Origin: Actinoallomurus sp963823735
GTDB lineage: Bacteria > Actinomycetota > Actinomycetes > Streptosporangiales > Streptosporangiaceae
Direction of reading: 5' to 3'
Assembly (NCBI GenBank): GCA_963823735.1
Contig: CAWGMO010000001.1
Span: forward strand, 496,001 to 560,000
Length of the DNA: 64,000 bases
Shown here: positions 25,683-34,426 of the stretch, one piece after another
Layout: each line of letters starts with the position of its first letter
Position numbering within the stretch: the stretch's first letter is position 1
Made by a program: the position numbers and the translations under genes
The notes under the pieces: generated by a model
The model's database searches: none
What the model was told of the DNA's origin: nothing
What the model saw: only the letters and a program-made list of their open reading frames with translations

Positions 25683-26831
25683 TCAGCCGAGGTTCGGGTG
25701 CAGGACGACCTTCGTCCAGCCCTCGTCGCGGCGGTCGAAGTGCTCATAACCCTCTGGAGCCTGAGCCAACGGCAGTTCGTGCGACACGATCCACGATGGC
25801 TTGGCCCGGCCCGTCTGGATGAGGCGCATCAACTCGCGGTTGTAGGCCTTGACGTTGCACTGGCCGTTGCCGATCGTCTGCCCCTTGAACCAGAAGAGGC
25901 CGTAGTCGAAGGCGACCTCACCCTCCTTGTACAACGGGTCGGGGCTCTGCGGATCCTGCGGCACGAAGACCCCGACAACGCCGATGGAGCCGGTGAAGCG
26001 CACCGACTTGACCAGGTTGTTCAAGGTCATGTTCGGATGCTCGCGCCCCTCCGGGTCGTGAGCCTGATAACCGACGCACTCACAGCCGCGATCGGCTCCC
26101 ATACCGTCGGTCTGGTCGAGAATCTGGTCGACGGGCGATCCCTTCGAGTCGTCGATGGGAATCGCACCGATCTCCGCCGCGAGCCGCAGGCGATCCGGGT
26201 GCCGATCGACGACGAACACCTTGCTCGCGCTCTTGAGCGTCGCGGACAACGCCGCCATCAGACCGACCGGCCCGGCGCCGTAGATGGCGACCGTCTCACC
26301 CGCCTGCACACAGGCGAGCTGAGTCGCATGCCAGCCGGTCGGGAAGATGTCGGCCAGCATCACGTAGTCCGTCTGCTGCTCCCGCGCCTCAGGGGGCAGA
26401 ATGAGGCAGTTGAAGTCGGCGTAGGGAACACGGAGCAGTTCGGCCTGGCCTCCGTTGTAGGGCCCCATGTCCGCGAACCCATAAGCGGCGCCCGCCATGT
26501 TCGGATCCGGGTTCGCCGTGAGGCAGAATGCGGTCAGCCCGGCCTCACAGTTCTCACAGAAGCCACAGCTGATGTTGAAGGGCATACAGACCAGATCGCC
26601 GACCTTGACCCGATCCACGGCCTCACCGACCTCCACCACCTCACCCAGGTTCTCGTGACCGAGCACGCGGCCGGTCTCCATGTCCGTACGACCTTCGTAC
26701 ATGTGCAGGTCAGAGCCACAGATGTTGGTAGTGGTAATCTTCACCAGCGCGTCCGTAGGCCGTTCGATCCTCGCGTCCGGCACGTTCTCGACCCCTACCG
26801 TCCGCGGACCTTCGTACACCAGGCCTCTCAT
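25683..26831 (-). CDS. Zinc-dependent formaldehyde dehydrogenase-like alcohol dehydrogenase
   Basis: A 382-residue medium-chain dehydrogenase: catalytic zinc site NICGSDLHMYEGR and GHENLGEVVEVG, structural zinc cysteines in CGFCENCEAGLTAFC, and cofactor motif VAIYGAGPVGLMAA. The length and the insertion LNNLVKSVRFTGSIG match glutathione-independent (FdhA-like) formaldehyde dehydrogenases. Upstream, 26832-27045, the DNA is AT-rich and holds no gene; a TTGACAAC near 26960 on the minus strand may be its -35. Confidence 0.9.
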   Translation of the reverse strand: MRGLVYEGPRTVGVENVPDARIERPTDALVKITTTNICGSDLHMYEGRTDMETGRVLGHENLGEVVEVGEAVDRVKVGDLVCMPFNISCGFCENCEAGLTAFCLTANPDPNMAGAAYGFADMGPYNGGQAELLRVPYADFNCLILPPEAREQQTDYVMLADIFPTGWHATQLACVQAGETVAIYGAGPVGLMAALSATLKSASKVFVVDRHPDRLRLAAEIGAIPIDDSKGSPVDQILDQTDGMGADRGCECVGYQAHDPEGREHPNMTLNNLVKSVRFTGSIGVVGVFVPQDPQSPDPLYKEGEVAFDYGLFWFKGQTIGNGQCNVKAYNRELMRLIQTGRAKPSWIVSHELPLAQAPEGYEHFDRRDEGWTKVVLHPNLG

Positions 26832-27045
26832 AGCGAAACCTCGATCCCCTCGATTAACGAAAAGCGATCAGAGGGCGTATGTCGTTGAGCGCCTGCCGTG
26901 AGATAATCCGCGCAGGCACATCCCCTTTTACGAGTTTCTCACCCGTACGGTCGTTGTCAACGCAACGGCGGATTGTTTACCCTTCTCACCAGGGCATACT
27001 CTCCATTAATCTGCGGCCCAACAGGAACAGTGGCCTCAATGATAA

Positions 27046-27440
27046 ACGCGCGTTACGCGCACCACTGAGGGATCTATTCACCGCCCCAGTTCAGCTGACA
27101 ATGGATTGGCTGACCTCTACCCCGTTCGATGCCACCGCCGTGAGCGATACCACCGGACGACGACCGACACCGAGCATGGGGACGTCACCATCACCGGCCG
27201 AATCATCGATCCCGCTGTCGGCGCGGGAGTAGCCGGCCTGAAGATCCGCTTCGAGTCACCGGAAGCATCGTCTTGACGGGACATCTGGAACGGCAGAGCC
27301 GCTCCGGAGACCGGGCGGACCTGGCCGGTTTCCCGGTAGCCGTGACAGCGTACGACGGGACGGGTTCACCGCTCCGGGTGACGACCGGCCCGGACGGCAC
27401 GTTCGGCGTGCCGGTGACCCAGTACTCAGGAACCCATTAG
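27046..27440 (+). pseudogene. Remnant of a beta-rich secreted or surface protein
   Basis: One frame gives DVTITGRIIDPAVGAGVAGL and KIRFESPE before a stop. After a shift, another gives GFPVAVTAYDGTGSPLRV, TTGPDGTF and GVPVTQ. Both resemble carboxypeptidase-regulatory or Ig-like repeats found in actinobacterial exported proteins. The shift and lack of a start suggest a decayed gene. Confidence 0.35.
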
Positions 27441-27569
27441 GAAGCCCGGTTCCCGCTCCCAGGCGAGAGCAGCGGACTCGGCCGCCGTCACCGCGTACGT
27501 CGCCGCCCAGTGGCGTACGCAGGCTCCAGCGAGGTCGTTGTTCGTGAGTTTTGACCGCACGATGAAGCC

Positions 27570-28145
27570 ATGAGTTCCGCCACACCCCGGACCGGGCAGG
27601 TCCTCCTCCTCAACGGGACGTCCAGCTCAGGCAAATCGAGCATCGCAGAACAACTTCTACTCGTCCTGGACCGCCCCTTCTTCCACATGCCCGTCGATGC
27701 GATCAACGCCATGCGCGCCCGCCAGCGCACACTGGAGCTGGATTCCGGCGAGCTGGCCACCGTCCTGGCCCGGACCCGGGCCGGCTTCCACCGTGCGGTC
27801 GCGGGCATGGCCCAGGCCGGCAACGACCTCGTCGTCGACTACGTCCTCAGCGAGCAGTGGCGCCTCCTGGACTGCCTCACCGTCCTCAGCGGCCTGGACG
27901 TCGTCTTCATCGGCGTCCGCTGCTCAGAACAGGAACTGGTGCGGCGGGAGAAAGCGCGCGGCGACAGGCAGCCCGGGCAGGCAGCAGCCCAGCTCCGGCA
28001 GGTCCACTCCTACGGCAGCTACGACATCGAATGCGACACCACCACCGCCAGCCCCCGAGACTGCGCCCTGACCATCAAGCAGTCCCTCGGCCACCTCCCG
28101 AACCCGCGAGCCTTCGATCGCCTCAGATCCGCACTCCCAGGCTGA
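27570..28145 (+). CDS. Chloramphenicol phosphotransferase-like kinase
   Basis: A 191-residue P-loop kinase: Walker A LLLNGTSSSGKSSIA, the Asp-containing PVDAINAM loop, DLVVDYVLSEQW, and an R-rich lid VRREKARGDRQPG. It matches the chloramphenicol 3-O-phosphotransferase family, though many homologues act on other small molecules or are uncharacterised. ATG 27570 lies shortly after the remnant above; the gene stands alone at the edge of the accessory region. Confidence 0.86.
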   Translation: MSSATPRTGQVLLLNGTSSSGKSSIAEQLLLVLDRPFFHMPVDAINAMRARQRTLELDSGELATVLARTRAGFHRAVAGMAQAGNDLVVDYVLSEQWRLLDCLTVLSGLDVVFIGVRCSEQELVRREKARGDRQPGQAAAQLRQVHSYGSYDIECDTTTASPRDCALTIKQSLGHLPNPRAFDRLRSALPG

Positions 28146-28329
28146 CCAATACAGAGCTGAAAGGCCCTGCCCCAGACCGACACCTCTGCCAGAGTGCGGT
28201 CAATTCCGCGAACAAAAGCCACGGCCCCAGCCGCCAGGTGCGGTCGGAAGGCACGAACAACCGCGGTCGGTTCTCGCGAACAGAATCACGCGGGGCTGGT
28301 CCCGCGTCGAACGTGAGCGCCGCCGCGCT

Positions 28330-28543
28330 GTCAGCCCCGCACGCGCGGGGATGGTCCACCGTCTGCCTGACCGGTGTGGTGAGTGCGTGGAGTCGGCCCC
28401 CGCACCCACGGGGATGATCCCTTGGCGTGCGCGCAGACCGGGCCGTTGCCCTGGTCGGCCCCGCAGGCGCGGGGATGTCCCCAGCAGTAGAAAGTCCGCC
28501 GCGAGCAGGACGGAATGCTTCGCACGCACGGGGAAGGTGCTGC
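28330..28543. CRISPR. Decayed type I-E-like CRISPR array, three repeats plus a degenerate fourth
   Basis: Repeats start at 28330, 28392 and 28454, with a degenerate copy at about 28515. The shared core is GTCGGCCCCGC followed by CGGGGATG, the palindromic 29-bp type I-E repeat of actinobacteria. Unit spacing is 62, 62 and about 61 bp, giving spacers of 32-33 nt. Repeats differ from each other at several positions and one has an extra C. No cas gene is in the window, so it is an isolated relic. Confidence 0.62.
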
Positions 28544-28637
28544 CTGCCGCCCGATGGTGGCTGTTCTCGACAGGATCCAAGCAACTTCTCAGGGCGAGTC
28601 CCACTGCGACAGACCGTTGAAGCCCCGGTTCCGTCCC

Positions 28638-28661
28638 GCGAGCAAGCAACGAGCGAGCAAA
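28638..28661. repeat. GAGCAAGCA-type repeat left of att copy 1
   Basis: GAGCAAGCAACGAGCGAGCA: near-tandem copies of GAGCAAGCA about 65 bp left of the tRNA-Lys half copy at 28726. Related pairs occur at 28883 and 36443. They may be integrase arm-binding sites. Confidence 0.4.
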
Positions 28662-28725
28662 GATCGACAACGGCAGCGCCGACGATCATCAAATGAAAAG
28701 AAACACCAGCTCAGAGGCCAAATGA

Positions 28726-28772
28726 AGTGGTAGGGCGCCTGGGACTCGAACCCAGAACCTATGGATTAAAAG
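28726..28772 (-). repeat. att copy 1: 3' part of tRNA-Lys
   Basis: 47 bp identical to the 3' half of tRNA-Lys(TTT) at 38172-38247, from the CCA end to the anticodon loop, then diverging. No 5' half is present, so it is not a tRNA. This is the usual footprint of a tyrosine-recombinase element integrated in a tRNA. Confidence 0.8.
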
Positions 28773-28882
28773 GTTCGTGTTTCGCGATGTCGCTACGTGC
28801 CATTCTATTCACGCTCGCGGCTGTTTCTGGAGTGGTCGATGCCCGCCCGGTGTCGGGTGCTGTCGGGTCGTACCGGGGCGGA

Positions 28883-28905
28883 CGAGCAAGCAGCGAGCAA
28901 GCAAC
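28883..28905. repeat. GAGCAAGCA-type repeat right of att copy 1
   Basis: CGAGCAAGCAGCGAGCAAGC: two direct copies, about 110 bp right of att copy 1. A preceding GTACCGGGGCGGA resembles GTACCGCGACGTT at the equivalent place right of att copy 2. Confidence 0.42.
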
Positions 28906-29042
28906 CGACGTCCGATCTAGCGGCGACGGTGGGCACAGTCAGGTGACCGAAAACCTCCGTCGGCGGAGGTGCTCCGCCAGTCGGCGCGCAGGTGACCTCG
29001 ACATCACTCATGCATCGACATCGCCTCGGCGATGAAGCGACT

Positions 29043-29341
29043 ATGGAAGGCTTCCTGCGCCGGCGTATGCCTCTCATCACCCGGCGCCTGATCACGGTGC
29101 TGCCCGCCATCGCGATCCTCGCCGCCGGCGTCGACCCACCAAGGCCCTGATCCTGAGCCAGGTCGCGCTCTCCTTCGGCATCCCGTTCGCGCTCATGCCG
29201 CTCGTCGCGCTGACGAGCTCACGGAAGCTGATGGGCGACCTGGTGAACCGGCGACGTACGATCCTGGCCGGCATCGCTGCCGGCACCCTTGTCATCGCGC
29301 TCAACTGCTTCCTGCTCGTCCGGACTCTCACTCCAGGGTGA
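29043..29341 (+). pseudogene. mntH: C-terminal remnant of an Nramp Mn/Fe transporter
   Basis: MEGFLRRRMPLITRRLITVL and AILAAGVDP are followed, after a one-base deletion near 29141, by TKALILSQVALSFGIPFALM and RKLMGDLVNRRR with a last helix AAGTLVIALNCFLL. This is the last quarter of an MntH/Nramp protein (about 90 of 420 residues) with a frameshift. Confidence 0.7.
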
Positions 29342-29541
29342 GCGGGCTCGACGGTCGGCGATATGACATGAAACGGAGCGGTATGCCTCAGCTGGAAGGG
29401 AAGACGCCGCTTGTCGGTGACGGTGAGCCAAAAAAATCTCTTGTGGCTGGAGTAGACATTCACTGTGGGGCTGGGTAGTGTTCCGGGTGTCGCAAGGGAA
29501 GAGAACATCGAAGATGCACGGGAGACAGTGAACTACCCGTG

Positions 29542-29794
29542 AGGTGTTGAGTAAGACGTCAGGTGCGCTGGAGCCGGTATCGGGAAGTGGTTCCAGGCGG
29601 GCGAGCGGCCGTTGGACGCGCTGGGGCGAGGTTCGCAGGCCCCAGAAGGTCCGGGAAGACCGGGTCGCTGATGAAGGTGTTGAGTAAGACGTCAGGTGCG
29701 CTGGAGCCGGTATCGGGAAGTGGTTCCAGGCGGGCGAGCGGCCGTTGGACGCGCTGAGACCGGGTTCGTGGGTCCAGAAGGTCTTCAGGCCGGT
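29542..29794 (+). repeat. 82-bp direct repeat with conserved hairpins, possible structured RNA
   Basis: 29542-29623 is repeated exactly at 29675-29756, period 133 bp. Each copy folds CTGGAGCC against GGTTCCAG. The diverged tails keep two further stems: 29621-27/29639-45 in unit 1 and 29754-61/29771-77 in unit 2, with compensating base-pair changes, and a GGTC/GACC stem in unit 1 matched by GGTC/GGCC in unit 2. A short frame (VLSKTSGALEP onward) also crosses unit 1, so coding cannot be excluded. Confidence 0.4.
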
Positions 29795-30022
29795 ACGTGA
29801 AAGGTACGAGCGAAGATCAGAGGAGAAGGGGAGGGTCATACGCCGTCGGATCGCCCGCTATCGGTTATTGATTTCCGGGCGGGTACCGCAGTCCCATCAG
29901 AACGAGAGGTGGTCTCCGGTCACGCTTACGCGATCCTCGTACCGTCTGCCATTTCAGGTGGCCGGTGCGGATACGACAAGCCGACGTCAGTGTCGGTAGA
30001 TGGTGTTGATTCCTAAAACCCT

Positions 30023-30050
30023 GGGCCCCGGTGCTACGGCACCGGGGCCC
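30023..30050. terminator. Strong GC hairpin upstream of the MerR-like gene
   Basis: GGGCCCCGGTGC and its complement form a 12-bp stem with a TACG loop. It ends 18 bp before the start codon at 30069, so it either terminates the upstream repeat transcript or acts as a leader hairpin of the next gene. Confidence 0.6.
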
Positions 30051-30068
30051 TCACGCTGTGGAGGTTCA

Positions 30069-30515
30069 ATGGACCCAGCCGAGCAGAGCATGGCCGACAA
30101 ATTCGACGATGACGACTACCCCGCCTACACCATGGGCCGCGCCGCGGAAATGCTCGGCACCACCCAGGGCTTCCTGCGCAGCCTCGACGAGGCGAAACTG
30201 ATCACCCCGCAGCGCTCACCCGGCGGCCACCGCCGCTACTCCCGCTACCAGCTCCGCCTGGCCGCCCGCGCCCGCGAACTCCTCGACCAGGGCACACCCC
30301 TGGACGCCGCCTGCCGCATCATCATCCTCGAAGACCAACTCACCGAAGCCCAACGCACTCAACAACACCCAGCAACTCCAAGACCACTGAACACGGCGCC
30401 AGCGGTAAGCGGTAAAAGGGCCGCTGGGCAGCCATTCAATGCGGATTTCGGCGCACGGCCGGCAGGTCGGGTCACGGGCATGCGCGAACAGGCCTTGGCG
30501 TCATCGAACGCCTGA
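30069..30515 (+). CDS. MerR-type small DNA-binding protein
   Basis: A 148-residue frame with a MerR-like winged helix: YTMGRAAEMLGTTQGFLRSL, TPQRSPGGHRRYSRYQL. The N-terminal FDDDDYPAYTMGRAAEMLG block is a well-conserved actinobacterial type. The conserved part ends at about residue 98 (LEDQLTEAQR); the last 50 residues are not natural-looking and another frame offers a short end (NALNNTQQLQDH), so a late frameshift is likely. ATG 30069 follows GGAGG. No effector domain. Confidence 0.75.
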   Translation: MDPAEQSMADKFDDDDYPAYTMGRAAEMLGTTQGFLRSLDEAKLITPQRSPGGHRRYSRYQLRLAARARELLDQGTPLDAACRIIILEDQLTEAQRTQQHPATPRPLNTAPAVSGKRAAGQPFNADFGARPAGRVTGMREQALASSNA

Positions 30516-30719
30516 ACGGTCCGTATACCCGAATCGCCAACGGTGACGCCAGCCGAGAACTCCTATGCTGCGGACCAAGGGCGACATCAAGGAGCGCAGC
30601 ACAAGCTGCCCCCATTTGGGTTGGCGCACCACTTCGAGCACGTGCACATCGTCGTCCGGGTAGCGAGGATCGCCCTACCGGGAACCGAGAGCCGCTCGAG
30701 GTTCTCTGCCGTTCGACGG

Positions 30720-31810
30720 TGTGCCTGCCGAAAACCTCATCCATACAGGTGAGAGGGGTGGAGGTTGATCGTTGGGTCCGGGCGTGGTGGTGGTTGGTCA
30801 CTTCGGAGCGCCTGCGTGGAAGGTGGCCGCCGCGGCATGATGGCCGGCTGTGTTGTTGCGACTGGCGTACTTGACGGTGACGAACACGTTCGCGGTGCTG
30901 CGTCTTCTTCCGGTGGGCGATAGGGACAAGGACGTCGAAATCCTGGCGCTGCGGCATCATATCGCCGTGCTGGAACGTCAGCTGGGTGGGAAGAAGGTGC
31001 GGTTCACCTTGCCCGACCGGGCGATCCTGGCGGCGCTGGTCCACCGTGTGCGGCCGGAGGTGCTGCGTCGGCTGCGGCTGCTGGTACGCCCGGACACGGT
31101 GCTGCGCTGGCATCGTGACCTGATCGCGGGTCGGCACGCTGCCCGGTCCTAGCCGAAGCGGCCGGGACGTCCGCCGACCGTTGCGTTCCATCCGCGTCCT
31201 GGTGCTGCGTATGGTCCGGGAGAACCTCGGCTGGGGATACCGGCGCGTGTACGGGGAACTGCTCGTGCTGGGGGTGAAGGTCGCCGCGTCGACGGTGTGG
31301 GAGACACACCCGCCGGATCCGCATCATGGGCGCGACCGCACACCCGACCGAGTCCTGGGTGGCCCAGGCCGCAAGGAACTTGGTCATGGACCTGGGAGAC
31401 GCCGGATGCCGAGCACGGTTCCTGATCCGCGACCGAGACGGCAAGTTCCCCGCAGACGCCGTCCTGGCCGATGCGGGCCTCGAGGTCGTGCTGACCGGAG
31501 TCCGGATACCGAGAATGAATGCGACCATGGAGCGGTGGGTGCAGACCTGCCGTCGTGAACTCCTCGACCGGACGTTGATCTGGAACCACGGCCACCTGCT
31601 TCATGCGCTGCGCGAGTTCGAAGGCTTCTTCAACGAGCATCGACCTCATCAGGGCATCGCGAACGCCCGCTTCATTCGCTGCCTCCACCGATCACCGATC
31701 CTGACCGAATCACTTGCCTGAACGTGCGACGACGTCAACGCCTGGGCGGAATCCTCAACGAGTACGAGCATGCCACTTGACCTGCATGGATGAGGTTTTC
31801 GGCATGCACA
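30720..31810 (+). mobile_element. Degenerate insertion sequence with 31-bp terminal inverted repeats
   Basis: Left end 30720-30750 and right end 31780-31810 are near-perfect inverted repeats: TGTGC at the tip, then TGCCGAAAACCTCATCCAT and CAGGT, with three mismatches. The 1091-bp element encloses a broken DDE integrase-core transposase. It lies just downstream of the phosphotransferase gene. No clear target duplication was recognised. Confidence 0.75.
30850..31721 (+). pseudogene. Frameshifted integrase-core transposase
   Basis: The N-terminal frame (30850-31152) reads ILALRHHIAVLERQLGGKK and RPDTVLRWHRDLIAGRH, the helical start of IS481/IS3-like transposases. Another frame gives MVRENLGWGYRRVYGELLVL, and a third (31326-31721) gives FLIRDRDGKFPADAVLADAG, NATMERWVQTCRRELL and FFNEHRPHQGIA with the DDE Asp and Glu. 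At least two frameshifts and a deletion separate them, so it is inactive. Confidence 0.75.
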
Positions 31811-31839
31811 GGGTGCTCGGCGCGGCCCTGTGTATCCGG

Positions 31840-32832
31840 CTACGTCAACGGCAGGAGCGCCAGCGCCTCTTTCAGGTTGTGCTCAGCGATCCCCTGCATG
31901 AACGCCCGGTCGGGGAAGTCACCGTCGAGGAGACGCAGTGGACCGGCTACCAGCGACAGACGCATCGCGAGCATATAGAGGTCGAGGCGCTGCGGATCGA
32001 GACTGGGCCGGGCCAGTGCGGGGTAGCACTCGCCGAAGCGGAGCTGGAGAAAGACGTGCTCCCACTCGACGTCGAAGTACATCAGGCCCTCGATGTCGAT
32101 CAGGACAGGGTGACCTTCGGCGTCGACCAGGACGTGGTCGGGTCCGAGTTCACCGTGGATCAGTCCGTATTGCGCGCGAGGGCTGACCCGATCAGCCAGT
32201 TCCTGCAGACGGTCGCACAATGCCGTGCCGGCTGCCGCGATCCTGCCGTCACGCCCCACCGCCTCCTCAAGATCCCGCATGGCGCGGTCGAGGACCCGTC
32301 GCTCGCACGAGATCTCGGATGCGGAGCCGCCCCGCTCCAACAGGTCCACCCTGCCGTAGTGCTGGGCCTGCTGCCGGTGCATCACCTCAAGCATCTCGGC
32401 GAGGTCGCCCAGGGCTCCCGCGGCGCGCGTGGGATCGGTTTCGAAGAGTGCTTCGAGCGTGCCGCCGGAGGCATCCTCGACCACGGCGACGTCCGCCGGA
32501 TACTGGCGACGGCTGTCATCCGCCAGAAGCACCTGCGGAACCCGCACCCCAAGGCTGTTCAAGCTCCGCTGCGCGGTGAGGAACGGGACCAGCCCGGAGG
32601 CGGGCGCGAACGGGTCAGCCGGGTCGGCTTCGTGCGCGCCTGGCCAGAAGTTCTCAGCTTCGGCCCAGCTGTAGATGATCACACTCGCCGGGTGGCTTCC
32701 ATCGAGGCGGACCCGGTACACCCCTTTCTTGCTTCCCCCGCGCAACCGGTCCACCGCGACAACGTGGCATCCCGCTCCCAGTGCGTCACGCACGAGCCCC
32801 GACAGGACTTCGATGTCCGCGAATTGCCGCAT
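31840..32832 (-). CDS. Aminoglycoside-phosphotransferase-fold protein
   Basis: A 330-residue APH/choline-kinase-like protein: RGGSKKGVYRVRL (nucleotide loop), an AMEA-like central region, the catalytic loop LIHGELGPDHVLVD and the DFG-equivalent LIDIEGLMYFDVEWE. The catalytic Asp of HGDxxxxN is Glu here and the Asn is His, so kinase activity on antibiotics is doubtful. It is inside the tRNA-Lys island and its stop lies 30 bp from the IS end. Confidence 0.8.
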   Translation of the reverse strand: MRQFADIEVLSGLVRDALGAGCHVVAVDRLRGGSKKGVYRVRLDGSHPASVIIYSWAEAENFWPGAHEADPADPFAPASGLVPFLTAQRSLNSLGVRVPQVLLADDSRRQYPADVAVVEDASGGTLEALFETDPTRAAGALGDLAEMLEVMHRQQAQHYGRVDLLERGGSASEISCERRVLDRAMRDLEEAVGRDGRIAAAGTALCDRLQELADRVSPRAQYGLIHGELGPDHVLVDAEGHPVLIDIEGLMYFDVEWEHVFLQLRFGECYPALARPSLDPQRLDLYMLAMRLSLVAGPLRLLDGDFPDRAFMQGIAEHNLKEALALLPLT

Positions 32833-33054
32833 CCGCAGAACCTACTGAAGAGGCCGCCGCGCGTGCCACTGGATACCTCCTCCGCAGCCTCCGACTGCCG
32901 ACGAATGGCCGACGCCCGGGAGACCCTCCAAGAGACCGTCGACAAGCAATCCCAGGTCGGTAACGATCGGCCCGTGCTGAAAGGCCTCCCAACGCCGTCA
33001 TCAGCTACGTCGCGGACAACGACCGCAACACAAACGCACAGGTCAACAGCCTGC

Positions 33055-33183
33055 CAGCTCAGCGAGCTAAAGATAATCCAGGAGCAGGTCGGCCACGAGC
33101 ACGCCAGCACCACCTCGCTCTACACCTGCGTGTCATCGGACTTCCGCACCCGGGGTCAGCCGAGATACGGCCGAAAGGGATAG
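33055..33183 (+). pseudogene. C-terminal tip of a tyrosine recombinase
   Basis: LKIIQEQVGHEHASTTSLYT followed by CVSSDFRTR matches the box II His and catalytic Tyr region of phage-type integrases (GH..ASTT..Y). Everything upstream of box II is missing or scrambled between 32833 and 33054, where no other gene is seen. A relic of the element that used the tRNA-Lys site. Confidence 0.6.
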
Positions 33184-33243
33184 CAGCGCGGTCTTGAGCG
33201 GGCGACCGATGTCTCTATTCCCGAGGGCATCCCGGTTGGGGGG

Positions 33244-33320
33244 ACCCGGTTCGATCACCCGGTCGCGCACCAAGGCGCAGTTCATGCAGGTAGGGCCGTC
33301 CCTTGAAAGGAGCTACACCC
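33244..33320 (+). repeat. Left arm of a 77-bp inverted repeat
   Basis: Pairs with 35325-35401 in inverted orientation with only about five mismatches. Begins ACCCGGTTCGATC and ends GGAGCTACACCC. The two arms enclose the SDR gene and the divergent LysR gene. Confidence 0.85.
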
Positions 33321-33370
33321 AACAGGGTTCGCGTTCGCGGCGCGCGGGCTCAGCGGCACCTCCACCGTCC

Positions 33371-34282
33371 TTACGCCACGTCCTTGAAGTAATGGCCATT
33401 CTCGATGTCCGCGATCAGCCCGGGGTGCGCGGGAACCCAGCCGAAGCGTTCCCGGGTCAGCGCGCTGGACGTCGGGTTGTCGAGCGACACCAGTGGGGCG
33501 AGAAGGCCGAAGTGGCCGCTCGCCTCCTCGGCCGTCAGACTCACCGCCGGAAGCTTCAGCTGACGGCCGATGGCCTCGGCGATGTCCCGGAACCGCACAC
33601 CCTCCTCCGCGACCGCGTGCACCGGAGTGCCGGGCGGGGCGGATTCCACGGCCAGCCGGAACAGGACCGCGGCATCACGCCGGTGCACCGACGACCAGCG
33701 GTTCGCCCCCTCGCCGACAAAGGCCGAGACACCCTTCGCACGAGCGATACCGATCAGCATCGAGACGAACCCGCGCGCGTCCCCCCGACCGTGCACGGTC
33801 GGCGCCAGCCGTACCGACGACGAGCGCACCCCGCGCCCGCCCAGGGCCAGAACGGACGTCTCAACCGGGAGCCGCAGGCCGGTGACGGCATTGGGAACAG
33901 CCGGGGTCTCCTCGGTCAGCACCTGTCCCGGCGTGCGGCCGATGACCCCCGAGGTGACCACGAAGGGCTTGCCGGTCTGCTCCAGCTCCGAACCGATCGC
34001 CTCCACAGCATTCAGCTCGACCCGCGCACGAGCGGCAGAGTCGGTGGTCTCGGAGATGTGCTGGTTGGCGGCGAAGACCACGCCGTCCGCCTTCGCCGCG
34101 CCGGAGCGCAAGCTGTCCAGGTCACCGAGGTCACCTCGGTGCACCGCGATGCCTGCCCTGGCCAGAGTCGCGGCGGAGGAATCGGAACGGGCGAGACCCA
34201 CGACCTCGTGGCTCGCTTGCAGCAACTCACTCACGATGGCCGATCCGACGTACCCGGTTGCCCCGGCGACGAAAATACGCAC
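33371..34282 (-). CDS. NAD(P)-dependent epimerase/dehydratase-like oxidoreductase
   Basis: A 303-residue extended SDR: dinucleotide motif VAGATGYVGSAIV, FVVTSGVIGR (Ser strand) and a substrate domain without the classical YxxxK at the expected place (RLPVETSVLAL instead), as in NmrA/SDR_a5-like proteins. Reaction unknown. Divergent from the LysR gene, which is the likely regulator; both lie between the inverted repeat arms. Confidence 0.87.
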   Translation of the reverse strand: MRIFVAGATGYVGSAIVSELLQASHEVVGLARSDSSAATLARAGIAVHRGDLGDLDSLRSGAAKADGVVFAANQHISETTDSAARARVELNAVEAIGSELEQTGKPFVVTSGVIGRTPGQVLTEETPAVPNAVTGLRLPVETSVLALGGRGVRSSSVRLAPTVHGRGDARGFVSMLIGIARAKGVSAFVGEGANRWSSVHRRDAAVLFRLAVESAPPGTPVHAVAEEGVRFRDIAEAIGRQLKLPAVSLTAEEASGHFGLLAPLVSLDNPTSSALTRERFGWVPAHPGLIADIENGHYFKDVA

Positions 34283-34426
34283 GATGAGAATCCCTCGATG
34301 ATTTCAAGTTGGCCCGCCGCACGGCGCCGGGTTCGTACCGTGACGGTAGGAGCGGCAGGAGCACGGCGTCCAAGACCTGTTCCGCACCACGCGATACGGA
34401 TCAGGTATCACGAGTACGATGCAGGA

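Noticed and set aside
26832..27045. Heat-shock (HAIR or CIRCE) operator near the clpB remnant
   Set aside because: GTTGTCAAC is palindromic but too short and lacks the spaced inverted repeats of either operator.
28269..28300. Possible extra CRISPR repeat left of the array
   Set aside because: Only CACGCGGGG plus TGGTCCC matches and the spacing to the first clear repeat is about 55 bp, not 61-62.
28727..29035. Open frame starting VGRLGLEPRTYGLK
   Set aside because: This is the translation of the tRNA-Lys 3' half, a known annotation artefact; the same peptide appears at the other att copy and no codon-position signal follows.
32833..33054. Full integrase gene in the island centre
   Set aside because: Only a C-terminal tip can be read; upstream frames lack the catalytic Arg box and show stops and shifts.
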